Both the position numbers and the translations under genes were made by a program. A DNA stretch of 64,000 bases, from NCBI RefSeq assembly GCF_011008565.1, contig NZ_JAAIWK010000004.1:62001-126000 (forward strand). The letters are read 5' to 3'. Of the stretch, positions 54,321 to 63,729 are shown in pieces; position 1 is the stretch's first letter, and every line of letters starts with the position of its first letter. The notes under the pieces were generated by a model, which saw only the letters and a program-made list of their open reading frames with translations, did not search any database and was not told the origin of the DNA. This DNA comes from Heyndrickxia ginsengihumi (GTDB lineage Bacteria > Bacillota > Bacilli > Bacillales > Bacillaceae_C).

Positions 54321-54373
54321 AAAAGTCTGACACGTATCAAATGAAAACACTTGAATATGGCGTCAGACTTTTT
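54321..54373. terminator. Bidirectional terminator between uvrA and tagA
   Basis: AAAAGTCTGAC (54321-54331) pairs with GTCAGACTTTTT (54362-54373) across a 30-base loop. T runs on both strands serve uvrA on the plus and tagA on the minus strand. Confidence 0.85.
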
Positions 54374-54375
54374 GT

Positions 54376-55116
54376 TTATTTTTTTAGTTGTCCTGTTAAC
54401 TTCATGAAAAACACATCGAATATGAACTGAAAAACATTCAATATTCTTTTCCATCGTGAAGGCTGCTTAAGAAGTCGATACAGCCATTCAATATTTAATG
54501 CTTGCCAAACTTTTGGGGCCCGTTTCACACGATTTGCCCAGACATCAAAACTACCACCGACACCGATGAAAATTCCTTTTTTAAATAGAGAAAGATGATT
54601 TGCAATCCATTCTTCCTGTTTCGGGAAGCCTAAGCCGACAAAAACTAAATCTACTTCTTTTTTTTGAATTTCATCTACTATTGATTGATCATTTTCATCA
54701 ATATATCCGTGATGATAGCCAGCGATATCTATATGAGGATATTTTTTCTTTATATTATGAACGGCATCTTCAATGACCTCTGGTTTTGCTCCGAGAAAAA
54801 AGACACGGTATGAATGGTCATTTGCTAAAGATAGGAGCTGAGTCATTAAATCGAAACCAGCAAGTCTTTCATGTAATGGTGAACCTACTAATTTAGAAGC
54901 AACAATGACACCAATTCCATCTGGTATAACATAATCAGCTGATTGGATCGTCTTTTTATAAGAAGGTTGACTGCCAGCTAATTTTAAAATTTCTGGATTT
55001 GCGGTAACAACGAATGTTTTTTTCGAATCTTTTATTCTCTCGTGCAGTTCATCCGTTAACTGATTCATATTTGAATGAACGAATGAAATTCCCAATACTT
55101 TTTTTGTTTCAAGCAT
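54376..55116 (-). CDS. tagA: N-acetylmannosaminyltransferase TagA
   Basis: A WecG/TagA/CpsF-family (GT26) enzyme, 246 residues. It adds ManNAc to undecaprenyl-PP-GlcNAc, the first committed step of wall teichoic acid synthesis, at the inner face of the membrane. Motifs are FVVTANPEILKLA (about 34-46), SADYVIPDGIGVIVAS (about 59-74, with the proposed catalytic Asp), RVFFLGAKPEV and VGLGFPKQEEWI (about 158-169). The C-terminal basic/hydrophobic tail holds it to the membrane. AAGGATG lies before the ATG on the minus strand. It is divergent from tagD, as in B. subtilis. Confidence 0.95.
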   Translation of the reverse strand: MLETKKVLGISFVHSNMNQLTDELHERIKDSKKTFVVTANPEILKLAGSQPSYKKTIQSADYVIPDGIGVIVASKLVGSPLHERLAGFDLMTQLLSLANDHSYRVFFLGAKPEVIEDAVHNIKKKYPHIDIAGYHHGYIDENDQSIVDEIQKKEVDLVFVGLGFPKQEEWIANHLSLFKKGIFIGVGGSFDVWANRVKRAPKVWQALNIEWLYRLLKQPSRWKRILNVFQFIFDVFFMKLTGQLKK

Positions 55117-55443
55117 CCTTCAACATCCTTACCAGGTATAGTTTGTCTAAAAATGTAGATTAGTATATTTAAAGTGAATGGATCAAGACTATTCAACTAG
55201 TTAGACAGCCTCTTGATTTTTTGTAAAGCTAGTGTATCATATCTTAAAAAGATTGAATAGGTATGCTCATATGAAAATGTTGGTGAAAAGTTTGCCAATT
55301 ATAAGCAATCAGTAAGTATTTGAATTCCAATCAAAATAGACTATAATGTGTTATGTTGGAAATGATAAATATAAATGTTTAAGGGAAATATAAGAATAAT
55401 ATAGGATAATTTCAAGATATTACTGAACTAGGGAGAGAGTTAA
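55117..55443. promoter_or_regulatory. Divergent control region tagA/tagD
   Basis: TTGAAT (55320-55325), a 16-base spacer and TATAAT (55342-55347) form a likely promoter for tagD. ATCAAGA (55182-55188) and TCTTGAT (55211-55217) pair and are followed by a T run, a possible attenuator. No clear minus-strand promoter for tagA or PhoP-type direct repeats were found. Confidence 0.6.
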
Positions 55444-55836
55444 ATGAAAAAAGTAATCACATATGGCACATTCGATTTGCTTCATTGGGGACATATTAAT
55501 TTGCTAAGAAGAGCAAAAGAACTTGGTGATTATTTAATTGTAGGTTTGTCTTCTGATGAATTTAATCAAATTAAAAATAAAAAATCTTATCATAGCTATG
55601 AAAACAGAAAAATGATTTTAGAAGCGATCCGCTATGTAGATGAAGTAATCCCGGAACATAATTGGGAACAGAAAATTGAGGATGTTCAAAAGCATAATAT
55701 TGATGTTTTTGTTATGGGCGATGATTGGAAAGGAAAATTTGACTACTTGAAAGAATATTGTGAAGTCGTTTATTTACCAAGAACCGTAGGCATTTCAACA
55801 TCAAAAATTAAAAATGATTTATTTTCTGTGAAATAA
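55444..55836 (+). CDS. tagD: Glycerol-3-phosphate cytidylyltransferase TagD
   Basis: It makes CDP-glycerol, the building block of poly(glycerol phosphate) teichoic acid. The 130-residue protein has the nucleotidyltransferase motif YGTFDLLHWGHINLLRRAKE (about residues 7-26, HWGH active site) and RTVGISTSKIKND (about 114-126, the ISTSxI motif). GGGAGAG precedes the ATG. Its stop overlaps the start of the next gene by one base. Confidence 0.97.
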   Translation: MKKVITYGTFDLLHWGHINLLRRAKELGDYLIVGLSSDEFNQIKNKKSYHSYENRKMILEAIRYVDEVIPEHNWEQKIEDVQKHNIDVFVMGDDWKGKFDYLKEYCEVVYLPRTVGISTSKIKNDLFSVK

Positions 55837-57026
55837 TGGCTAGAGAATTATTTGTTACCATATACTTGTTGTTCTTTCGCATTTTATTTTTAGTATGCAA
55901 ATTATTTCCATTGCAAAAAAAAATTGCGTTCGTTGTGTCGTTTAAACAGAACAACTTATATGTATACAAAGAAATTAAAAAGCAGCAAATTCCTGTAAAG
56001 ATTGCTTTTATGTGTACTTCTTCCTGTTATGATAATGTTAGAAAAGAATTACCAACAGAAGAAGTACGCATGTTTGGTATTAACCGTCCGTTTGATTTTC
56101 TTAAAAGCATCTACCATCTTGCTACATCAGAATATGTGGTGGTAGATAATTACTACGGATTTTTGGCTGCTGTTCAATTTAAAGATGGCGTTGAGTGTAT
56201 CCAATTATGGCATGCTGCTGGCGCAATTAAAACATTTGGTTTAAAAGATCGTAATATTCATCATCGCAGTAACAGAGCACTAAAAAGATTTAAAAAGGTT
56301 TATTCTCAATTTCATAAGGTCGTTGTCGGTTCTGATACAATGAAGCACATTTTCATGGAAGCATTCGGTCTTCCTTATGAAAATTTTTTATGCACGGGTG
56401 TTCCTAGAACCGATTTTTTTTATGATGAAAAATTGAAATCTACCATTATTAAAAAATTATATGATGCCAATCCTGAATTAAGAAACAAAAAGATCATTTT
56501 ATATGCCCCAACATTTCGGGATGATGAATTAGATCATTTTCAATTGATGCTAGATGTAGAAAAAATGTTTAATGAATTACATCAAGATCATGTATTGCTC
56601 ATTAAGTTGCATCCGGCAATCAGACATCATTTAGAATTAGAGGACTATAATGGGTTTGTATTTGATTATTCATACTATAAAGATGTGAATGAGCTATTAT
56701 TAATTACAGATATTTTAATTACAGATTATTCATCGATTCCTTATGAATTTTCAATTTTGCAACGGCCGATGATTTTTTATCCATATGATTTGCAAAAATA
56801 TGAAGAGAAGCGTGGATTTTGGGAAACATATGATAAAATGGTTCCAGGACCAGTCGCATTCGACACAAATCGCGTTATTCAGCTTATTAAACATAAACAA
56901 TTTGACATACATTTGATCGCGGATTTTTCAAAATCCTGGAATACTTATTCAACAGGGAAATCAAGTGAAAAATTGGTAAAGTATCTTTATCAACATGAGG
57001 GAGATACGATTGTTGAGAGGAGTTAA
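55836..57026 (+). CDS. tagB: TagB-like glycerophosphotransferase (teichoic acid primase)
   Basis: A 396-residue peripheral membrane enzyme of the CDP-glycerol glycerophosphotransferase family. It would add the first glycerol phosphate to the ManNAc-GlcNAc lipid. The hydrophobic start (residues 5-25) binds the membrane. Catalytic-type motifs are LWHAAGAIKTFGLKDR (His about 127), ILYAPTFRDDELD (about 227), LLIKLHPAIR and LITDYSSIPYEFSIL (about 296). Length and position directly after tagD support TagB rather than the longer polymerase. Translation is coupled to tagD. Confidence 0.9.
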   Translation: MARELFVTIYLLFFRILFLVCKLFPLQKKIAFVVSFKQNNLYVYKEIKKQQIPVKIAFMCTSSCYDNVRKELPTEEVRMFGINRPFDFLKSIYHLATSEYVVVDNYYGFLAAVQFKDGVECIQLWHAAGAIKTFGLKDRNIHHRSNRALKRFKKVYSQFHKVVVGSDTMKHIFMEAFGLPYENFLCTGVPRTDFFYDEKLKSTIIKKLYDANPELRNKKIILYAPTFRDDELDHFQLMLDVEKMFNELHQDHVLLIKLHPAIRHHLELEDYNGFVFDYSYYKDVNELLLITDILITDYSSIPYEFSILQRPMIFYPYDLQKYEEKRGFWETYDKMVPGPVAFDTNRVIQLIKHKQFDIHLIADFSKSWNTYSTGKSSEKLVKYLYQHEGDTIVERS

Positions 57027-57034
57027 GAATACAT

Positions 57035-59194
57035 ATGGTAGAACAGACGTTCAAAAGATGTACATTAAAAGAGTTGAGAATTGAACGTGATGATTATGTG
57101 CTTGATATATATGTTCCAACTCGTAAAGTATCAGAAGACAGTATATTATTTGTAAACATGATTGAAAGATATACAGAAAAAGAAGTAACTCTTGCTGCAA
57201 ATGAAATAGAAAGAACAGATGAACTTATTTTAATTCAGGCGAGAATAGAAAAACGTCAATATGAGCAGTTGATGAGTGATAATACTTTCTGGGATGTTTA
57301 TATTATATCTGAACAAGAAAATGATGTGGATACAGAAGAAGATAGTGATAGTGAAGCACCAAAAATAACTAAGTTTCGTGTGAAAAGCAATCAACAATAT
57401 TTGGAACTATTATATACACATCAAAAAGAAATAGGAAAATTGTGGATACCATATGCAACAAATAAACAAAACCTATCATTCAAGATAAAAGAGCCACATA
57501 TCATTGCGAGAGTAGAAGATGCTATTCTTGATAAAAACGGTATATTGACGCTTAAAGGGTTTGCAATTGATCCTTTAGAGAAAGATGTTATGTTGGAAAA
57601 AAATCTTGTTCTACAAGATGCAAATCATGAATTTGAAAAGAAGTACCCAGTTCAAACAGTTGAACGTCCAGATTTAGCAGAACAGTATGGTGATGGCGGG
57701 AAAACCTACAATTTTGCCGGTTTTACGGTTCAAGTGAATGTCATTGATTTAATTGAACGTATCGACGATAAAATTAGAATCAAGGCATATATTGAAATGC
57801 CGATCAATGGAGTGCCTGTACTAAGTTCACGCCTTAAATATGTTATCCATCATAAGCCGTATGCTGCTCAACGATATGTTAAAAAGGTAAATCAACAAAA
57901 GAAAAGAATTTCGTTAGCACGAACAAAAAAAGCAAAATATTTACGCTTGACAGTTGATGACTATTCTCTCATCCGTAGCGCTAAATCACTTGTTAGAAGG
58001 AAATTGATCGGGTTTAAGAAAAGTAAACAAATCAAAAAGACATATAAGTTAGCTTTCAAAATCATTGGTACATTACCGGCTAAGAAAAATGTAGTTATGT
58101 TTGAAAGTTTTCTTGGAAAGCAATATAGCGATAATCCTCGTGCGATTTACGAATACATGAAAGAGCACCATCCAGAGTTCAAACTGTATTGGAGCATTGA
58201 TAAAAGATTTATTCATAATTTTGAAGGAAAAGATTTAATATACATTAACCGCTTTTCGATTAAATGGTTATTTGCTATGGCGCGAGCTCGTTATTGGGTG
58301 ACGAATAGTCGGATGCCATTATGGATTCCGAAGCCAAAACATACAATTTATTTGCAAACATGGCATGGAACACCGTTAAAAAAATTAGCTGCCGATATGG
58401 ATGAAGTTCATATGCCAGGTACAACGACAAGTAAATATAAACGGAATTTCTTGAAGGAAGCTAGTAATTGGGATTATTTAATTTCTCCAAATGCCTACTC
58501 GACAGAAATTTTCCGTCGAGCATTCCAATTTGAAAAAGAAATGTTAGAAACTGGTTATCCGAGAAATGATGTATTGTATAATGAAAATAAAAAAGAAACG
58601 ATCGAAGCATTTAAAGTAAAATATGGATTGCCACTTGATAAAAAAGTCATACTGTACGCCCCAACTTGGCGTGATAATCAATTCTATGGAAAAGGTCGAT
58701 ATAAATTTGACTTAGCCCTTGATTTAACAATGTTAAAAGAGCGTCTTGGCGATGAGTATATTATTGTGCTTAGGATGCACTATCTTGTTGCTGAAAACTT
58801 TGACTTAACGCCATATACAGGATTCGCCTATGATTTTTCAAATCATGAAGATATTCGCGAACTGTATCTAGTGGCTGATTTACTAATTACAGATTACTCG
58901 TCTGTGTTTTTTGATTATGCGAATTTAAAACGACCAATGATTTTCTTTGTTTATGATATTGATGATTATCGTGATAATCTACGTGGCTTTTATTTCGATT
59001 TTGAAGAAAATGCACCAGGACCTTTAGTAAAAACAACTGAACAAGTAATCGTGGAGATTCGCAAGTTAGAATCGAACGGATTTACACTTTCAGAAACATT
59101 TAATGCATTCTATAATAAATTTTGCTATTTAGAGTCTGGACATTCTTCACAAAAGGTTGTGGATCGTGTATTTCGGGGAAGGAAAGACATATGA
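57035..59194 (+). CDS. tagF: Teichoic acid polymerase TagF
   Basis: A 719-residue poly(glycerol phosphate) polymerase (746 in B. subtilis 168). The N-terminal 330 residues form an immunoglobulin-like or spacer region of low conservation. The GT-B catalytic part has LQTWHGTPLKKLAADMDEVH (catalytic His about 447), MPGTTTSKYKRNFLKEASNW, VILYAPTWRDN (about 538), VLRMHYLVAENFDL and LITDYSSVFFDYANLKRPMI (about 619). Adjacent TagD and TagB point to a glycerol- rather than ribitol-type polymer. It starts 9 bases after tagB and ends overlapping tagG. Confidence 0.94.
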   Translation: MVEQTFKRCTLKELRIERDDYVLDIYVPTRKVSEDSILFVNMIERYTEKEVTLAANEIERTDELILIQARIEKRQYEQLMSDNTFWDVYIISEQENDVDTEEDSDSEAPKITKFRVKSNQQYLELLYTHQKEIGKLWIPYATNKQNLSFKIKEPHIIARVEDAILDKNGILTLKGFAIDPLEKDVMLEKNLVLQDANHEFEKKYPVQTVERPDLAEQYGDGGKTYNFAGFTVQVNVIDLIERIDDKIRIKAYIEMPINGVPVLSSRLKYVIHHKPYAAQRYVKKVNQQKKRISLARTKKAKYLRLTVDDYSLIRSAKSLVRRKLIGFKKSKQIKKTYKLAFKIIGTLPAKKNVVMFESFLGKQYSDNPRAIYEYMKEHHPEFKLYWSIDKRFIHNFEGKDLIYINRFSIKWLFAMARARYWVTNSRMPLWIPKPKHTIYLQTWHGTPLKKLAADMDEVHMPGTTTSKYKRNFLKEASNWDYLISPNAYSTEIFRRAFQFEKEMLETGYPRNDVLYNENKKETIEAFKVKYGLPLDKKVILYAPTWRDNQFYGKGRYKFDLALDLTMLKERLGDEYIIVLRMHYLVAENFDLTPYTGFAYDFSNHEDIRELYLVADLLITDYSSVFFDYANLKRPMIFFVYDIDDYRDNLRGFYFDFEENAPGPLVKTTEQVIVEIRKLESNGFTLSETFNAFYNKFCYLESGHSSQKVVDRVFRGRKDI

Positions 59195-59994
59195 AGTCAA
59201 TGATTACAGTTTTAAAGGAACAAATGAATAGTTTTTACTTAATTATGCGATTGTCCTTATATGAAATGAGAAGTGACAATAAAAATAATTATTTAGGAAT
59301 TTTATGGGAAATTATTAATCCAATGATTCAAATCGCAGTGTATTGGTTTGTATTTGGTTATGGAATTAGGGGAGGACATAAACCTTTAGGGTTTATTCCA
59401 TGGCTATTTGCAGGGATGACGATTTGGTTTTTTATTAATCCCGCTGTACTGCAAGGATCAAAATCGATATATACACGTATTCGAATGGTTGCGAAAATGA
59501 ATTTCCCAATGAGTGCGATCCCGAGTTATGTTATATTCTCAAAGTTTTATCAGCATTTAATGCTATTAGTAGTGATAATGGTTATTTTGCAATTTTTAGG
59601 GCATCCCGTGTCGATTTATTATGCTGAGCTGCCTTATTATATGTTTAGTGTTCTAGTATTTACCTTTGCTTTATCACTGATCACATCGACGTTGTCAACG
59701 ATTGTACGGGATGTGCAAATGATCGTTCAAGCGGTTATGAGAATGATGATCTATTTAACACCGGTGTTGTGGGATCCGTCAAATCTTGGTCCAAAAGTCC
59801 AAACAATAATGAAATTAAATCCTTTCTATTATGTGATTGAAGGCTATCGTTCTGCATTGCTAGGCAATACTGGCTGGTACTTTATTTCACATTGGCATTA
59901 TACAGTATATTTTTGGGTTGTAACGATTATTATGTTAATGATTGGCTCTACTTTACATTTAAAATTTAGAAGTCGCTTTGTTGATTTCCTCTAA
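59191..59994 (+). CDS. tagG: Teichoic acid export permease TagG
   Basis: The membrane part of the ABC exporter that flips finished teichoic acid. The 267 residues show an N-terminal amphipathic helix (MRLSLYEMRSDNKNNYLGIL) and six membrane segments of the ABC-2 type (about 34-55, 62-82, 110-131, 145-165, 176-196, 235-255). The ATG at 59191 overlaps the tagF stop. The ATPase partner TagH, usually next, is not in this window. A terminator follows at once. Confidence 0.92.
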   Translation: MKSMITVLKEQMNSFYLIMRLSLYEMRSDNKNNYLGILWEIINPMIQIAVYWFVFGYGIRGGHKPLGFIPWLFAGMTIWFFINPAVLQGSKSIYTRIRMVAKMNFPMSAIPSYVIFSKFYQHLMLLVVIMVILQFLGHPVSIYYAELPYYMFSVLVFTFALSLITSTLSTIVRDVQMIVQAVMRMMIYLTPVLWDPSNLGPKVQTIMKLNPFYYVIEGYRSALLGNTGWYFISHWHYTVYFWVVTIIMLMIGSTLHLKFRSRFVDFL

Positions 59995-60028
59995 AAAAAT
60001 TTGTCAATATAGTGAACAAAATATATTT

Positions 60029-60060
60029 CAAAAAAGTCGTTTTAATGACGGCTTTTTTGT
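60029..60060 (+). terminator. Terminator after tagG
   Basis: CAAAAAAGTCGT (60029-60040) pairs with ACGGCTTTTTTG (60048-60059) with one G-T pair; the T run is in the 3' arm. It separates the polymer genes from the decorating glycosyltransferase. Confidence 0.85.
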
Positions 60061-60113
60061 TTATATTTAAAGTATAATAATGGTAAATTATTGTAATAAT
60101 GGGGGGAATTACA

Positions 60114-61715
60114 TTGGGAAATGTTACACCAGTTTTTATTTTTAATTCATTAGACATTGTTAGAGGCGGATTAACGAAAGCTGTTTTAACAAGAGCAAAT
60201 ACATTAGTTGAGTATTTTCCAGAAACACAATTTTTCACATTACTGTATCAAAGAGATCATAAAGAAATTATTCAAAAGTTGTATGAAAGTGGAAAATTGG
60301 ATAAACGTATTAAAGTTCATAATTTCTTTTTGGATGCTATACCTTCAAAGGATGAAAGCAAAATAAATTCGACATCAGTCATCCAATCAGTTAAAGAGCA
60401 AGGGCTCATAGAATTTATTGATTCTGGTTCAAAACAACCAGCCTATCGTTACTATCAAAATGGATTGTATGTAAAGTATAAAAAATTCGATAAACAACAG
60501 CGGCTAATGTTTATCGATTATATGGATGAAGGCCGGCATCGCACAAGAAGAGAAGAGTTTGATCCAGATGGTAACTTATCAAGAATTCAACATATGGATT
60601 TAGTGACAAATACTCCAAAACTAGAGCGTTATGTAGACAGCAATGGTGAATGTTTTCTATCAATATGGGTAAATCCAAAAAGTAAAAAAAGCGGACGTTG
60701 TTTACTATTTCATCCAAAACCACGTGAATTTAATGACATTAGTAAGCTATATGCATTTTGGATCGCTGAAAAAATAAAACATCTAAATCATCCTATTTTA
60801 ATGTCAGACTCTAGAGCTACTGATGAAGTTTTATTAAATATTAAAGAAAATGGTGTTAAAAAAATCGCGATTTGTCATAACAACCATTTTACAAAACCAT
60901 ATACAAAAGATAGTGAAATCAAAAAGACATGGGTCCCTTTATTAACAAATCTAAATGAGTTCGATAGAGTTGTTTTGTTAACAAATGAACAAAGGGAGGA
61001 CATCGAAGAAACGTTTGGAAACCGTGATATTTTACGAGTAATTCCGCATAGTGTACAGCCAATTGAGACAAGCCATCAAAAGGTGGAACCATCACCATAT
61101 TTGGCTGTTACTTTAGCTCGTTACAATGTCCAAAAAAGATTAGATGAAGCCATCAAAGCTTTTCAATTTGTAGTTGAAAAAATTCCAAACGCTGAGTACC
61201 ATATTTATGGATTTGGTTCTGAAGAGGATAAACTAAAAGACTTAATTTCAAAATTAAAGCTACAAAAGCATGTATTTCTAAAAGGATTTACAAATGATGC
61301 AGTAGCCACTTATCAAAGTGCATGTTGTTCTATTTTAACTTCAGACTATGAAGGATTTGGACTTGTCATGACGGAGAGTTTGGCAGCAGGTACACCAGTA
61401 GTTGCATATGATATTAAATATGGTCCTCGTGATATCATTAGGGATGGGGTAGATGGCTATCTTGTTCCTAAAGGTGATCAAAAACAATTAGCAGAGAAAA
61501 TTATTTACTTAATGGAAAATCCGAATATACGGAAACAGTTCTCAGAACATGCAAAAGATGTATTTCAACGTTTTAATTATGAAGATTATAAAAGACAGTG
61601 GAAAGAATTATTTATGGAATTTGAACCAAATAATAATGAAAATCAAGAGATAGAACAAGATGTAGAAGAAAAACAAGAGAAGCGTAGCATGTGGAGAATG
61701 CTATTCAAGAAATAA
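60114..61715 (+). CDS. GT4-family glycosyltransferase, TagE-like
   Basis: A 533-residue GT-B enzyme. B. subtilis TagE puts alpha-glucose on poly(glycerol phosphate). The N-terminal FIFNSLDIVRGGLTKAVLTR (about 7-26) and a DUF1975-like middle (about 60-250) match TagE/GtfA-type proteins. The C-terminal half has LARYNVQKRLDEAI (about 332-345), YHIYGFGSEEDKL, SDYEGFGLVMTESLAAGTPV (EX7E motif, about 415-434) and YDIKYGPRDIIRDG. The start is TTG 60114, preceded 7 bases upstream by GGGGGG; an ATG at 60099 overlaps that site. It has its own terminators on both sides, so it is transcribed apart from tagDBFG. Glucosylation of the wall polymer is inference. Confidence 0.85.
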   Translation: MGNVTPVFIFNSLDIVRGGLTKAVLTRANTLVEYFPETQFFTLLYQRDHKEIIQKLYESGKLDKRIKVHNFFLDAIPSKDESKINSTSVIQSVKEQGLIEFIDSGSKQPAYRYYQNGLYVKYKKFDKQQRLMFIDYMDEGRHRTRREEFDPDGNLSRIQHMDLVTNTPKLERYVDSNGECFLSIWVNPKSKKSGRCLLFHPKPREFNDISKLYAFWIAEKIKHLNHPILMSDSRATDEVLLNIKENGVKKIAICHNNHFTKPYTKDSEIKKTWVPLLTNLNEFDRVVLLTNEQREDIEETFGNRDILRVIPHSVQPIETSHQKVEPSPYLAVTLARYNVQKRLDEAIKAFQFVVEKIPNAEYHIYGFGSEEDKLKDLISKLKLQKHVFLKGFTNDAVATYQSACCSILTSDYEGFGLVMTESLAAGTPVVAYDIKYGPRDIIRDGVDGYLVPKGDQKQLAEKIIYLMENPNIRKQFSEHAKDVFQRFNYEDYKRQWKELFMEFEPNNNENQEIEQDVEEKQEKRSMWRMLFKK

Positions 61716-61737
61716 TAACAACAGTGTAAAGTGACTC

Positions 61738-61774
61738 CCTCACAGAAGAACGAATAATTTCTGTGAGGTTTTTT
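61738..61774 (+). terminator. Terminator after the TagE-like gene
   Basis: CCTCACAGAA (61738-61747) pairs perfectly with TTCTGTGAGG (61759-61768), followed by six Ts. Confidence 0.93.
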
Positions 61775-61856
61775 ACTTTCTTAAATAAATATGAAACTTA
61801 CATATTGGGTATACGTAAATATAGTAATGATGTTTTTTAAAAAAGGAGGCATTACG

Positions 61857-63035
61857 ATGGAGGATCAACGTAAACGGATATTAGAGCTTGTAAAAACGGG
61901 TACATTAACGATAGAGGAAGCGCTGACGCTTTTAGAGGCTTTAGACAAAGAACAACAGCATAAAAGTAAAACGCAAAACGAAGAAAGAAATCAAGCTGAA
62001 GAACAACATCAGAATGAGCATAATGAACAACAGAGCTCAACGAAGGATAAGGAACAGGCGAATACTTTTACGGAAGCAAAAGATAAAATATTTGATTTTG
62101 TAGGTGGAGCATTGAAAAAAATAAAAGATTTTGATTTTCCATTAAACCAGTCGGTAGAAATTTCGCATGTATTCCAGCAATCATCGGCAAATATAAACAG
62201 CATTAAGATTGACGTTGACCACGGGCATGTTCGCTTTAAGCAGTGGGACCAAGAGGATGTACGGATTGAATGTGAGGTAAAAGTATTTCGAACTGATGAT
62301 TTCGAAGAAGGACGGAAATTTTTTCTGAACAATAGTACGTTTACACTTGACGATGAGCAATTGCAGTTTACAACTCATTCAAAATGGATGAAAGTGGATA
62401 CGATTGTGTATGTTCCGCAACATAAGTATGAAACCATCGTTCTCCGCACTTTTAATGGATCAATACATGGTGAAGATATGACGGCGGTAAAAACAAATAT
62501 AAAAACATTGAATGGCAAAATTTTTATTAAAGATAGTGAAATCAATCGTTTAGAAGCAGAAACGGCGAATGGAACGATTGACTTTGAAAAGAGTAATATC
62601 AATGAAGTTGAAGCGCAAACGATGAATGGGGAAATTAAATGGAATGGCGCATTTGTAACATCGGATTTTGAATCATTTAATGGGAATATTTCTATTTCCT
62701 TAACAGATGAGTATGCAGATACACTACATGCCAAAACTGTAACAGGAAATATTGAAATTATATTGCCTGACAAAACGGCAGTACAAGGAGAATGTAAAAG
62801 TAATTTTGGGAACTTCATGATTGCTTTAGAAGGAATTGAACGTATGGATGAGAAAAAAGAGATGATCCAAAAACAACTTCGTTTCAGCAGAAATTATGAT
62901 ACGAATAAACATTTATATATTTTTGCAGATGCTAAAACTGGAGCGGTATCTATTAAAGAAGGAGAAATGGATAAAAAGAAAGAACCTATTACGAATGAAG
63001 CGGAGGAAACTCAAGCAGACAGTCATGAAGAATAG
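61857..63035 (+). CDS. yvlB: DUF4097 protein YvlB
   Basis: A 392-residue protein. An N-terminal SHOCT-like stretch (QRKRILELVKTGTLTIEEAL, residues 4-23, with LLEALDKE after) is followed by a long Gln/Glu-rich linker (about 30-70). A beta-rich DUF4097 adhesin-like domain follows, made of repeating TxNGxI units (TFNGSIHG, TLNGKIFI, TANGTIDF, TMNGEIKW, SFNGNISI, about residues 195-290). ATG 61857 is chosen because AAAGGAGG lies 7 bases before it. In B. subtilis YvlB is part of an envelope-stress operon yvlABCD. Function unknown; probably membrane-stress linked. Confidence 0.88.
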   Translation: MEDQRKRILELVKTGTLTIEEALTLLEALDKEQQHKSKTQNEERNQAEEQHQNEHNEQQSSTKDKEQANTFTEAKDKIFDFVGGALKKIKDFDFPLNQSVEISHVFQQSSANINSIKIDVDHGHVRFKQWDQEDVRIECEVKVFRTDDFEEGRKFFLNNSTFTLDDEQLQFTTHSKWMKVDTIVYVPQHKYETIVLRTFNGSIHGEDMTAVKTNIKTLNGKIFIKDSEINRLEAETANGTIDFEKSNINEVEAQTMNGEIKWNGAFVTSDFESFNGNISISLTDEYADTLHAKTVTGNIEIILPDKTAVQGECKSNFGNFMIALEGIERMDEKKEMIQKQLRFSRNYDTNKHLYIFADAKTGAVSIKEGEMDKKKEPITNEAEETQADSHEE

Positions 63036-63105
63036 GCTAGTCCTATAATAGCGCAACAAAATTTAGTATACTTAGCATATCTTTAAATGAAAAGGTTTGA
63101 TGTTA

Positions 63106-63462
63106 ATGCGATGGATTGTTGGAATCTTAATTAATGCTGTGCTGTTTATTGCAATATCCGGATATTTTGATGGCTTTTATGTATCGAGCGTTGGTTCAGC
63201 AATAATGGCAAGTATTTTATTATCAATATTAAATATTTTAGTGAGGCCGATTTTGATTTTGTTAACATTGCCCATTACTGTCGTAACATTGGGGCTATTT
63301 TTATTGGTTATCAATGCTGTCACCCTTATTATGACAGATAAGTTTATGGGAAATCGTTTCGAAATCGATAGTTTTGGAATGGCCTTGCTCGTAGCAATTA
63401 TGATGGCTATTGTTAATCTCATTCTGCAGAAAACGGTCTTTAACAAGGAAAATAGAGGATAA
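63106..63462 (+). CDS. yvlD: Phage holin family 4 / YvlD membrane protein
   Basis: A 118-residue membrane protein of the YvlD (phage_holin_4_2) family with four hydrophobic segments (about 3-21, 27-47, 55-75, 88-108). LNILVRPILILLTLPITVVT (about 40-59) is the family signature. Despite the family name these chromosomal proteins are not phage holins. Three in-frame starts exist (TTG 63097, ATG 63100, ATG 63106); AAAAGG at 63090-63095 fits the last best. It lies 70 bases after yvlB and before hprK, as in B. subtilis. YvlC is absent. Confidence 0.9.
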   Translation: MRWIVGILINAVLFIAISGYFDGFYVSSVGSAIMASILLSILNILVRPILILLTLPITVVTLGLFLLVINAVTLIMTDKFMGNRFEIDSFGMALLVAIMMAIVNLILQKTVFNKENRG

Positions 63463-63498
63463 TCAAAAAGGGTCGAGGAGTGGTCTCATAGATCTAGC

Positions 63499-63582
63499 AC
63501 ATCACATATATCTATTTACAATAAGATATGATAAATGTGGTGGAGGATCTTTCTGTTGAGAAAGCTCAAGGCTCTTTTTTTA
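63499..63582. other. Imperfect hairpins between yvlD and hprK
   Basis: CACATCACATATATCT near 63499 can pair with AGATATGATAAATGTG near 63524. GATCTTTCT near 63547 can pair with AGAAAGCTC near 63560, and a T run of seven follows at about 63574. The second may end the yvl transcript. Confidence 0.45.
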
Positions 63583-63729
63583 CAATATTTCCCTCCTTTT
63601 ATGATTTAGCAAAAGGGCTGGTCTAGAAGATTATATAAATGATAAAATAATATGAGGCTTTGAAATCATTCGATTAATATCGTTTTTTAAAGATTTTACA
63701 TCGGATCTTGTAATAGGAGGATTAAAAAA

